Shown piece after piece: positions 36,912 to 46,370 of a stretch of 64,000 nucleotides of DNA. The notes beneath the pieces were generated by a model. That model saw only the letters and a list, made by a program, of their open reading frames with translations. It was not told the DNA's origin and did no database searches. Location: contig NC_046679.1 of NCBI RefSeq assembly GCF_009870125.1, forward strand, positions 15,190,001 to 15,254,000, given 5' to 3'. Positions within the stretch are counted from its first letter, which is position 1; every line of letters starts with the position of its first letter. The translations under genes were made by a program, and so were the position numbers. This DNA is from Drosophila pseudoobscura (lineage: Eukaryota > Arthropoda > Insecta > Diptera > Drosophilidae).

Positions 36912-38590
36912 AGCCGACTTCCTCCCTCAACCCTATCAAATTGGCTGAAGTCGTAGATCATGGTGGAGAACAATAACCTTAATGTTGGTTTCGCCATTAG
37001 AGGCGCAAAGTTTGGCAGCACACATACATATAGTTGATTAGATGCGGGTTACTACGGTTACGATACGATTATACGGATATGTTTACGGCTTAGCTAGCTA
37101 GCATTCAGCACATTCACGTGGCCATAAACGACATTTGCATGCAGGCAGACCATATAAACCATATACGATTATCATATAAAAGAAACAAAATTTCAAATTG
37201 CGAAAATCTTACCAGTTGGCAACACAATAATTACAAAAACTCAAATGAATTACAAGTTAAATTAATATTGTACGTATAACAAACTAAATTTACAAGTGTT
37301 ACAAGCGAAGGGCGATTTCCTTACGTTTTCCATTTTATTCTTCGATGTCAGCAATGTTGTTCCAACTCAATTCGAGCTCCTAATGCTATGATCCACAATA
37401 GATGCAGGCGTATCTGCGATGTTCTACTCCACAAACAGGTACTCCGTAGAACATTACGGACAGTAAGCACTCTTGTTAATGAATTAATTAGTTACCCATA
37501 CTCATAGTGCTTTCAGAGGCAGTCCCGATGATATTGTTTCCAGCTTGTCTCCCTCTTTCTTCCAACTCTTAACCAAGCCCATCGTTCGTTGTAATTTAAA
37601 CTCTCTATCCATGCGCTCTCTATGCGGGGGAATCCCTTTACATTGTAAGCTAACGCTACCTATCCACATCATATACCCAAGCATATTTATTGGATACTAC
37701 CCAAATACCTAACTATACCCATGTTTGTGCGACAACAATACTCCCCCAACACTATTCTATTCTATTCAATTATATTCTATTCTAAATGGCCTACGGAATA
37801 CCAATACCAATACCGTTCTCGATGTTCGTTGTAAAATTGTAAGAAAAATTCAAGATTCAAGGATAAATCAAAACAAGTTTGTATCCTAACTTTTGCTCCT
37901 TTTTATGTGTGTTGTTTTTTTGTTATTTATATACATAACTATTATATATATAAATGAAATCAATATTTATTAAGCGTATTATCTACATGTATATTTATTA
38001 TTATGTATTTATTATAAATTATACTGAGCAGCAACGTAATACAATATAAAACAATTAACGAGATGATAAACTAAACTAGAAGCAAAGTAAATGTAACAGA
38101 ATCCTCCTAAACAATACCAACCATGCATACATATACGGATTATAGATATATATATATATATTATATAACTAGTTAAACGATTTCCAGAAGGATGTTGATG
38201 TTGATAATAACTCTGTAAACGTAAACGTACACGTAAGCGAAACCAGTCAAGTCAATCGAAGCATAGCAACACTTACAAAAAAACCTACTAACTAAACGCG
38301 TTTAATAACCGCAGATATAGATCAATATATGCATAGAATATATGTATTTAAATTGAATTGAAAGATGGAACCCAGAACAGAACGAATAAACAAACAAACC
38401 ACAAACAAATTAAAAATTATTAAAATAGTCTCATGTTGGCATATGTATGAACAAGCTATGCGATCTATACACACACGAATGTACATACATATTTATTGTA
38501 TATGTGAATGCAAAGATATATACAATAATATATTTACGTATAAAGCGAAATTGAATTAAAGAATCCATGCAACTTGTGTTGATAATAAAT
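36912..38590 (+). other. EndoA: EndoA 3' UTR
   Basis: Long, progressively A/T-rich noncoding tail. AATAAA-type signals at about 38385-38390 and 38584-38589 are the likely cleavage sites, with a further one near 38887. Long 3' UTRs are usual for neuronal fly genes. No independent gene is visible. Confidence 0.6.
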
Positions 38591-40085
38591 TAGTTAAAAG
38601 GCAACAAAAAAGATTTAACAAAAATTATATGGCGAGCGAACATGAAGCACTCGCCCCGCAAATAGGCAGGCAGTCAGGCCCGATAATTTCCAGGGAGGTG
38701 GGTCCGTCTGTGGCGCCCCCCTCCCAGTATCGGAACAAATATGTATTTTATTGATGGCAGAAGAGCAACAATAATAATTGTAATCGTGCATTTGTGTGGG
38801 CGGAAACTTAAATAATATACAATATAAAATATACACATATAATAATTACGCTAAACTGAAGAACCTAATTTATGCAAAACCAAATTAATAAAATTTGATT
38901 TTTAATGTGTCTTTCGTTCAAAGTCATAAATGAGAAAAACGCACAACCCAGTTTACTCTTTGGTATTTCCATGTTGACCTTAAGCCGAGGCGAGGCGCTT
39001 CCGCTTCTGTCCTGCCCCCCCCTCCACCCCACCCCAGCCCAGACCAGCCCCGACCCCCAGTGGCAGCCTTGGCTCAGCCATGAGGTCTGTGCATGTTGTG
39101 TAACACAGACTCGGATGCTGCACGGCAAATGGGAAGGAGCTCTGGCAGCGGCGCCACCAATAAACCAGAGAAGCATTGAAATTTTCGATTTTCCACACAC
39201 AGACAGCGAGACACAAAGGCGAGCGAAGCACGACCCACTCCAACCCCCAAAGGCATCCAACCCCCAGCCTGCCTGCCCCACAATGGGCATGACATTGAAA
39301 CATGACGCATACCACCCCGAAAGTCGTCCCTTCTTGACACCCCCCAAAGTGGCTGAGGTCATGCTGCCAGGAACATTTGTCAGTCTGTGCCGAGTGCTTG
39401 TAGGATGCTGCAACGCAACCTTTGAATCATTGGCCTGGGACGGCTTTCATTTCGAAACCATTTGTTATAGTAGCACATAGACTACATTTTTGTGGGGCAG
39501 TGTAGACACTTGGGGAGTCGTTCTTGTTGTCAGAACTTTGGATTGTTATACCCTTTTGAAGTGGGTATTATAATTTTTCCAAAGTATTTCCGGCCGCATA
39601 GATCAACACCAATACCTTCCGTAACTTACCCGAATGGTTAAGGGATATATTAGTTTTGTGTAACAGCCAGAAGGAAGAGTTTTCGACCCCATAAAGTATA
39701 TATATTCTGGATCAGCATCAAAAGCCGAGTCGATACAACCATGTCTATTGGCCGGATGGGCAGTCCTGTCTTTTTTTTTTAAATTTAAATGTTAATTTAA
39801 TGTTAAACTCAAACATTGCTATATAATCTGGCAATATTATTTTATTTCAGACAATAAAATACAATAATATGTTAATATTGTAAGATATATGTATGTAAAT
39901 ACCATACAAATGATCGGCTTTGAAGATTTGACTCGCACAACGAGCTTCAGTATTGATTGAATTGATACCCGGATGAGACAGTTATAGTTTCTATTGTGCT
40001 ATATTTTTGTCGAGCAGTGTATCTCGAAGAGTGAGTAACACCATAAAGTTCAGTTCTCAATGTTATCAGCACTTTGAATTGCTCC
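38591..40085. other. Intergenic region between EndoA and Sgsh 3' ends
   Basis: Overlapping open frames on both strands at 38865-39480 look like composition artefacts of a C-rich patch near 39020-39060. A degraded DINE-1-like fragment lies at 39547-39765. Nothing else is recognised. Confidence 0.55.
39547..39765 (-). mobile_element. Degraded DINE-1/Helentron-like fragment
   Basis: Read on the minus strand it contains GACATGGTTGTATCGACTCG, then TTGATGCTGATCCAGAATA and TATACTTTATGGGGTCG, the same order as the tails of the full copies at 15237 and 42582. It is more diverged and lacks the internal repeats, so it is an older, truncated insertion of the same family. Confidence 0.7.
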
Positions 40086-40091
40086 TTTATT
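40086..40091 (-). terminator. Sgsh: Poly(A) signal of Sgsh
   Basis: AATAAA on the minus strand, about 85 bases after the stop codon. Confidence 0.6.
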
Positions 40092-40175
40092 GACTGTGCG
40101 ATAAGACTGTAAATTTTATAAAATACTTTAGCAAATGAACAAGCTACCAGCCGACTAAGGGGTAGGCTGGAGTGG

Positions 40176-41756
40176 CTAGACAACAACATACTCCTCATAT
40201 TGAGTTAGGACCCTCCGCCTGGACCTCTGCAACGCCTCGTGTCCCAGGGTGAGGCAGACGGGATTCTCCTTGAAGACGCCCTGCTCCTGCAGCACAGCAT
40301 GTGGGGCACAGCGCCAGGGATCCTTGGTGTCCACCTGCCACTGGTAGAGCTGCTGGCGCAGCTGCTTGAGGATGCCACTGTACTTGGGCTTGTCCACCAG
40401 GTTGTTTCGTTCCAAGGCATCTACTTTGATGTCGTAGAGCTCCCACTCGGGTCGCTGGTAATACTGCAGAAGGGAGCGATACCAGGGCAGGGGCTGTTTG
40501 TTGATTGTGGCGTTCAGGATCTGCTGGAATGTGGGCGAGGTGTAAAAGTCCTGGTCGATGGGGAAGTCCGCCCAGTAGTTGAGGTTGTGGATCAGCTTGT
40601 AGCGCCTGTTGCGCACCATTCTCATGGGGTAGGCCATGGTGACCTCGTGGTAGCTCTGGCTCCCGAAGACCGAATCGCTCTCCTTCGCTGGCGGCTCCTC
40701 CTTCAGGACAGGCAGTAGGGATTTTCCGCTGAACTTGGTTCCATTTGGTGCCGGCAGCTGGAGGGCGTCCAGCACACTGGGATATATGTCCAAGAGACTA
40801 GCCATGGCAGCCGTTGTCTCATGATGGCGATCATCCTTCTGTGGCGAACTGAGGATCAGCGGCGATCGTATGCCATGCTCGTAGAGATTGGTCCGTCCTC
40901 CGGGGAAAGGTGGTCCATTGTCAGAGGTGTAGATGATCAGCGTTTGGTCGGCCAGGCCCGAAGCCTCCAGCTCGCGGAGCAGCAGGCCCACGCCTTGATC
41001 CAATCTCGAGATGGTCATGTACTGGGCGGCCAGCTCCTTACGCACAACGTCCGTGTCCGGAAGCCAGGCGGGCACCTCCAGATTGCGCCAGTCGTAGTAG
41101 ATGGGTTTCCAGTCGGGAATGCTGCCCATTCCCTCCTCCCCGCTACCCCAGCGCTCGCAAAACTCCCCAAACTGCGGAGTTATGTGGCCACAACGATGTG
41201 GATCGTGGAACCCGACCATCAGGAAGAAGGGCCTCTGCTCATCCTTGGCCTGTTTGAGGAAATCCCGCGCATATCCCTTGATCTTGGTGATGTTCCGTCC
41301 AATCTGGTTGATCGAGTGCTGCTCCTCCGTCTGCTCGAAGTCGAAGTGGAAGTTGGCGGCGGCTCCCACATGCTTCTTTCCAATGATGCCGCTGAGGATG
41401 CGACCGTTGCTCTGCTCCCGCAGCACGTTGGGCAGCGACCCAACCTCGGGCAGCACATTGAAGTTGTGCACTCCCTGATGGAGTCCGTACATGCCACTCG
41501 CGTGGCTGGCCTGTCCAGTCAGCAGCTGGGCACGGCTGGGACTGCAGCTGCTCACCGAGGTGAAGGCGTTGTTAAATAGCAGACCGCGTCGGGCCAGGGC
41601 ATCCAGATTGGGCGTCTGGCAGAACTTGTTCAGGTAGGCCCCCATCTCGAAGCCAGCGTCATCAGCCAGCAAAAGCAGGACATTCTTCGGTTCTGCCGCC
41701 CGGGAATAGGTTCCACCTACCACTAGGATCACCAGCACTGCGATGAACAGCCGCAT
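40176..41756 (-). CDS. Sgsh: N-sulfoglucosamine sulfohydrolase (heparan N-sulfatase)
   Basis: Single-exon minus-strand frame of 526 residues from the ATG at 41756; the frame is open upstream but that part lacks an ATG. Residues 1-21 are a signal peptide. The sulfatase signature SSCSPSRAQLLTG places the catalytic cysteine at residue 71 (human SGSH: Cys70), which is oxidised to formylglycine. Metal-binding Asp residues are seen in LLADDAGFE, and SDNGPPFPGG supplies the second metal-binding pair. The final third (YYQRPEWELYDIKVD, LVDKP, DPWRCAPH) matches heparan N-sulfatase rather than iduronate sulfatase. The enzyme removes N-sulfate from glucosamine during lysosomal heparan sulfate breakdown; human deficiency causes Sanfilippo A disease. 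D. melanogaster Sgsh (CG14291) lies in the same block. Confidence 0.95.
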   Translation of the reverse strand: MRLFIAVLVILVVGGTYSRAAEPKNVLLLLADDAGFEMGAYLNKFCQTPNLDALARRGLLFNNAFTSVSSCSPSRAQLLTGQASHASGMYGLHQGVHNFNVLPEVGSLPNVLREQSNGRILSGIIGKKHVGAAANFHFDFEQTEEQHSINQIGRNITKIKGYARDFLKQAKDEQRPFFLMVGFHDPHRCGHITPQFGEFCERWGSGEEGMGSIPDWKPIYYDWRNLEVPAWLPDTDVVRKELAAQYMTISRLDQGVGLLLRELEASGLADQTLIIYTSDNGPPFPGGRTNLYEHGIRSPLILSSPQKDDRHHETTAAMASLLDIYPSVLDALQLPAPNGTKFSGKSLLPVLKEEPPAKESDSVFGSQSYHEVTMAYPMRMVRNRRYKLIHNLNYWADFPIDQDFYTSPTFQQILNATINKQPLPWYRSLLQYYQRPEWELYDIKVDALERNNLVDKPKYSGILKQLRQQLYQWQVDTKDPWRCAPHAVLQEQGVFKENPVCLTLGHEALQRSRRRVLTQYEEYVVV

Positions 41757-42581
41757 GACCAATTTTCCAATTCCGAACTCGAATCTCAGCAAATTGAAGA
41801 CCACTAGGCAATCCTATGGACGTCGTCACCGCACTGAGGCCAGGCCCAAATGATTCCAATACCTTTTATGCATTCTCAGCTAAATCTTTGCCTGTTTGTA
41901 TGTTCTCACATTTCTCCGGCTCGCTCACTTCCAGTTCCAATCGCATTCAATTCCAGTTTTAATCTTTCGCCCTCTCACAGCACGGGCTCAGCGGGAGCAT
42001 GGCACGGCTTACTAATACAGTTGTCTATGTCTATGTGTGTACATTCACTTTGTTCGACTTTCTTTCAGAGCGGTTTGACTACAGTGCGCACCCTTTACAA
42101 ACTACTGCCTGTGAAACTTTTCAAAAGGTGAACATAATAATTTCTTAAACTTACCTAAACTTAATAATTTCTACATACTTTTGGAATGTATTTTGATAGA
42201 TACAAACCAGGGACCGTTAGTAATAATTAATTTGTATTTTTAAGCGAAAAATCATCAAAAATATATATATATTCACCAAAATGTGCAAAATTTACGTTTT
42301 ACTGATATTTTTTGGTGTTAATAATTATTTTGTGATTAATAAGAACTATTTTTAAGCAAAGAATATAGAACTGAAAAATAATCATAATTAAAATTTATTT
42401 TTTATTTTTAATCAAAAAAAAGATTGCCACACATTTGGAAGGCTTATTTTTTTTTTAACTAAAAACTTGTTTAGTGTGTTCACCTCTTCTCAGCTCCAAA
42501 TGATCCTTAACATTATTAAACAAGTATTAAAAATTGTTAAAACCAATTTTGAAAGGGCTATTTTTCAGAAGAAGCTAACTT
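41757..42581. other. Sgsh upstream region
   Basis: About 120 bases of likely promoter or leader, then strongly A/T-rich noncoding DNA up to the DINE-1-like copy. No gene is seen. Confidence 0.55.
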
Positions 42582-43723
42582 AAAACGAGGGGGAATGTTG
42601 TGAGTTGCTGCGGACACCGCAACTTTACGGTTATACCCGATACTAAGTCAGTATGGCTCTCCTCCGGCAGACGCCGCTAATATTAAACGACACGACAAAG
42701 AGTGCGTGCGAGAGAGACAGAAAATCAGTCTGAGCGTGACGTCGGGCGCTGCGTAGCCACTGCAAATTGATTTGTTCCTTTTGGCTATAAAAATGATCTG
42801 ATCTGATCCAGATTCAGCAATCTAATAGATATGGTCATTATCTATGATTCTGCGTTTTTAGTTTTCTCAAATCTGCAATATTGTGGATGCAACAGATTTT
42901 CGTCCTTTGTGGGGGCGGAAGGGGGTGGGGCGAAATTCTGAGATATACGTTTTATAGTGACATCTTAAAGGAGTGTGTGTACCAAATTTGGTTACTCTAG
43001 CCTTAATAGTCTCTGAGATTTGTGGTTGCCTCAGATTTTCGTCCTTTGCGGGGGCGGAAGGGGGTGTGGCGAAATTTGGACAGGAAACGGTCAAGGTCCG
43101 ATATCACAGGAGTGTGGATACCAAATTTGGTTGCTCTGGCTTTTATAGGTTCTGAGATCCTTGAACTCATATTTTGCAATTGGCAAAACCGACCATGAAA
43201 CCTGTGTGTTAGAGTGAGACAGAGCGAGAAAGAGTGAAATTGTTTTCGTGATTCTGGCTGTAATAATTATACGATCTGGTTCAGATTTTGCAGTCTAGAA
43301 GATATAGTCATCTTCTACGATTCTGCGTTTTTAGTTTTCTCGTATCGTCGAAATTGTGGATGCCACAGATTTTCGCCCTTTGTGGGGGCGGAAGTGGGCG
43401 GGGCAAAGTTTTGAAATTTTTTTGGAGCAGTGACATATCACAGAAGTCTGGATCCAAAACATTGTTGCTCTAGCTCTTATAGTCTTTGAGCATTAGGCGC
43501 TGAAGGGGACGGACAGACGGACAGACGGACGGACGGACAGACGGACAGACGGACGGACGGACAGACGGACAGACAGACATGGCTCAATCGACTCGGCTAT
43601 TGATGCTGATCAAGAATATATATACTTTATAGGGTCGGAAACGATTCCTTCTGGACGTTACACACATCTACTTTCACCACAAATCTAATATACCCCAATA
43701 CTCATTTTGAGTATCGGGTATAA
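42582..43723 (+). mobile_element. DINE-1/Helentron-like nonautonomous element, copy B
   Basis: About 1.14 kb and nearly identical to copy A over its outer parts: the same AAAACGAGGGGG left end, the same 14-base subterminal inverted repeats (TTATACCCGATACT and AGTATCGGGTATAA), three internal GGGGGCGGAAG repeats and a longer GGACAGAC microsatellite at about 43505-43580. The middle third differs from copy A by small indels and substitutions. High similarity suggests both copies are relatively young. The short frames inside it are not genes. Confidence 0.75.
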
Positions 43724-44880
43724 TAACAGAAGTTATCTTTTGGATTTTTTTTTCATCGAATCAGATTACCTTTATTTATTTGTTTAATTAACAAACATCT
43801 GCCAAAAAGTATTTAAATATTTCAATTAGGGAAAAATTTAGGAGCGGAAAAAATAAAAAAAAATTGTCGAAATGGTACGAAATACATACATATGTACATA
43901 CTTATGTGCAATAAATAATAGATTATATACAAATATAATTATTATTTAAATAGATAAATATACGATATAGAAATATAGATATAGAAAATAGATATACGAT
44001 TATTTAGGAACAAACAACATAGTCGATGTAACATTTTCCTGATTGGCATTTAAAAAAGGTTTCATTCCATACATACATATGTATGTACATATATGTATGT
44101 ATACGTTATAATAATTATTAGTCCATTGGGGAATCACCACGTATTCGAATCCAATTTGATCATGCCACACAAACCATATACAAAACATCTAATTGGAAAC
44201 ACGTCAGTTATCAGCTCTTCCAACCCAAGTGCTCCACATATTATATGATATTATATGATATATGTATTATATCACCAGGAGGAATAAATGCGCAAATTTC
44301 CCCAGCGTCGACAGCGTTTGCAGTTCTTGTGTGTTACATAAGAAGCCACCCTTCATAATGAAATGAATCATTTGCCACTAGCTTAATTTTAGACAGGTTA
44401 CGTTCTTAGCCAACAACCCCCTTTGGCCAACCATTCGAGTGGCGCGGGGAAGCCGTAACCTTTTCCCAGAACTTTCGATGCAAAATGTTTGTCAACATTT
44501 TGAGTTTTCCGCAGCACGTGCTCTGCAGCCTGGCAACATGTTGTGGGCCCATTCAGTTTGGCAGCAAGCCAAACAGTCCAAAACAGCAATCAAATCAGCT
44601 GTGGTTCCAACCATCTGTTGAAATGCGTGGCAAGTGTTGCATCAGCCAATCTGACCTACCAGAGAGAGCCGCACAGAGTTCGTGTTGCTCTGAGAGAGAA
44701 AGAGCTACGCATGCTGCATGCTGTTGTTGGTGTTGTTGCTGCCTCGGCAGACCGCCAAACAGGTTCTCCTACACCTAACAAAACAGACATAGCAGGCACA
44801 CATAAAGCGCTTCTCATCTATAGCATGCGATTCAATTAAGAAATCAATATTTCAGTTTAATAACCTTTTGCGAAAACATG
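43724..44880. other. Noncoding region upstream of Xrp1
   Basis: A/T-rich with TACATACATATG-type simple sequence near 43883-44105. A C/EBP-ATF type site lies at 44637-44645. No gene is supported. Confidence 0.5.
44637..44645 (-). promoter_or_regulatory. C/EBP-ATF response element-like site
   Basis: TGATGCAAC on the minus strand matches the C/EBP-ATF consensus (TGATGNAAN). Xrp1 binds with Irbp18, and ATF4-type factors bind the same class of site, so this could serve auto- or cross-regulation about 1 kb upstream of the Xrp1 leader. Confidence 0.35.
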
Positions 44881-44885
44881 AAGAA

Positions 44886-44967
44886 TTATCTATGCTGTGT
44901 TTCTTATCTCCTAGCCATCTCTTATCAGCGGTGCTTGATAAGCAGCACTACCGCCTTGGCCTTATCT
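44886..44967. promoter_or_regulatory. Cluster of five GATA sites upstream of Xrp1
   Basis: TTATCT at 44886, CTTATCT at 44903, CTTATCA at 44921, TGATAAG at 44936 and CTTATCT at 44961, all within about 80 bases. This density is typical of GATA-dependent enhancers in gut, fat body or blood cells. Confidence 0.5.
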
Positions 44968-45568
44968 AAGCCATTTTTGTATGGGCAGGAGCCGAAGCAT
45001 GATTTAGGCTATGAATAGATTTCGATTTTCGCACTAGACTGAATATATTGCATGATATGCTGTAATTGAAAAGCAAGCAAATAATTATTTAAACCTTTCT
45101 AACCTTTCTTACCCATATCATTTCCAGATCGAACTACTTTTTGGCGGTAAAATCTACTGAATTTAATCCATCCATATCTACTTCTCAAAGCGAGAGGCCC
45201 TAAAAGCCATCTACTATCCCCTATAGCTTGTGGCATCCCAGCGAGATCTCAGCATAGATGATTTTGGGGGCACGACCACAGCTGAGAGAGCTACATCTAG
45301 AGGCTTATATGTACCACAACAATGTAGCAGAGAGAGAGAGCGGCGAAGTACGTCAGCAAAAATACTTTTATCAACCCCGGACAGCAATCGTCCAGCGCCG
45401 ACGGAGTGACGGGTTAGTAACAAAACTTCGGCCGTCGTGAACAGAACTACCTATTGAGAGAGTCAGCTAAAAAAAAAAAAAAACACAGCCTTTTGTGAGC
45501 AAATCAGTGTGAAATTTGTGAAATTGTCGATTCAATTCCGATACAAGTTTATCAAATTGCGATTCTTA

Positions 45569-45622
45569 ATGGCATCAAGCGCTGAACATCGTTATAGAGA
45601 TTTCTTGTTCATATCACAGTAA
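45569..45622 (+). CDS. Xrp1 leader uORF 1 (17 codons)
   Basis: ATG to TAA, encoding MASSAEHRYRDFLFISQ, in the presumed 5' leader of the short Xrp1 isoform. The start context is weak (T at -3, G at +4). Its existence as a uORF depends on the transcript starting upstream of 45569, which I cannot see directly. Confidence 0.45.
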   Translation: MASSAEHRYRDFLFISQ

Positions 45623-45715
45623 TTTCCTTTGTGTGAATATATTCAACAAACACTCAACCTAAGTGCAAAGTCCAGTGCAGAAAGCAAAAACAATTTATAT
45701 ATACTTTACATACTT

Positions 45716-45751
45716 ATGGTATCTCAGATAAGAGTTGTATCTAGATGCTAA
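45716..45751 (+). CDS. Xrp1 leader uORF 2 (11 codons)
   Basis: ATG to TAA, encoding MVSQIRVVSRC. It lies between uORF 1 and the 120-codon uORF. Start context has C at -3. Same caveat about the transcript start. Confidence 0.4.
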   Translation: MVSQIRVVSRC

Positions 45752-45873
45752 TTAGGTAACCGTGTGCGAAAAAAAATTTATTTCGAAAAAAATCCCTTAT
45801 CTGAATCGGTTCAACTATAGCTAGAGATCTGCCTATAGTCCTTATCTATATATTGGCTTAGTGCCCCAATACT

Positions 45874-46236
45874 ATGTTCGCTGTGTCTACCGTTGCTGCC
45901 TCATCGACAACAACAACAACAACAGAAGCGATAGTGAGCAACCAGAAGAAGTCTAACCCCAAGCTGAGCTTCAACGTCATGCAACACTCGCCTGTCGTTG
46001 TCCTCATGTGTGTGCAACATTCGCAGCAGCAAGTTCCCATGCTAAACAATTTCATGTGTATGCGTATGCGTGGCTGGCATAATAACAAAAACATTAATCA
46101 CTGCAACAAGCACGTAAATACCACCACGTGTGGCACCGGCACCTGTACTAAGAACACTCTTAAGAAGTTGCTACGAAAGAAGCGGAACGTCACTATTCGG
46201 GGCAACATTCGCTGTGGCTGTTTTATTCGCTTTTGA
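45874..46236 (+). CDS. Long uORF in the Xrp1 short-isoform leader
   Basis: ATG-led frame of 120 residues ending 134 bases before the short-isoform Xrp1 start, in a different frame. It has an acceptable start context (A at -3) and fairly gene-like codon use. The product has a Thr run, a Met/Cys/Gln-rich middle and a basic end (KKLLRKKRNVTIRG). I do not recognise it as a protein family. Xrp1 is reported to be translationally induced downstream of the PERK/eIF2alpha stress arm, so a leader uORF series fits that mode of control. Whether the peptide itself has a role is unknown. Confidence 0.5.
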   Translation: MFAVSTVAASSTTTTTTEAIVSNQKKSNPKLSFNVMQHSPVVVLMCVQHSQQQVPMLNNFMCMRMRGWHNNKNINHCNKHVNTTTCGTGTCTKNTLKKLLRKKRNVTIRGNIRCGCFIRF

Positions 46237-46370
46237 GGCACCAATCATCAGCAGCAAGAAAATCCCACTCCAGCACAGCCCAGTCAAGCCCACCATACAT
46301 ACACTGATCCTGAAACCACAAGGAACCACCTTTTGTGTCGTCATCGGAACTTGCTTGCCCCGGCAGCAAC

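Noticed and set aside
38865-39480. 182- and 191-codon frames on opposite strands
   Set aside because: They overlap almost completely and depend on a C-rich low-complexity patch; both are probably chance.
42867-43473. Short frames inside the DINE-1-like copy
   Set aside because: They follow the internal repeats of a noncoding element and are not preserved intact in copy A.
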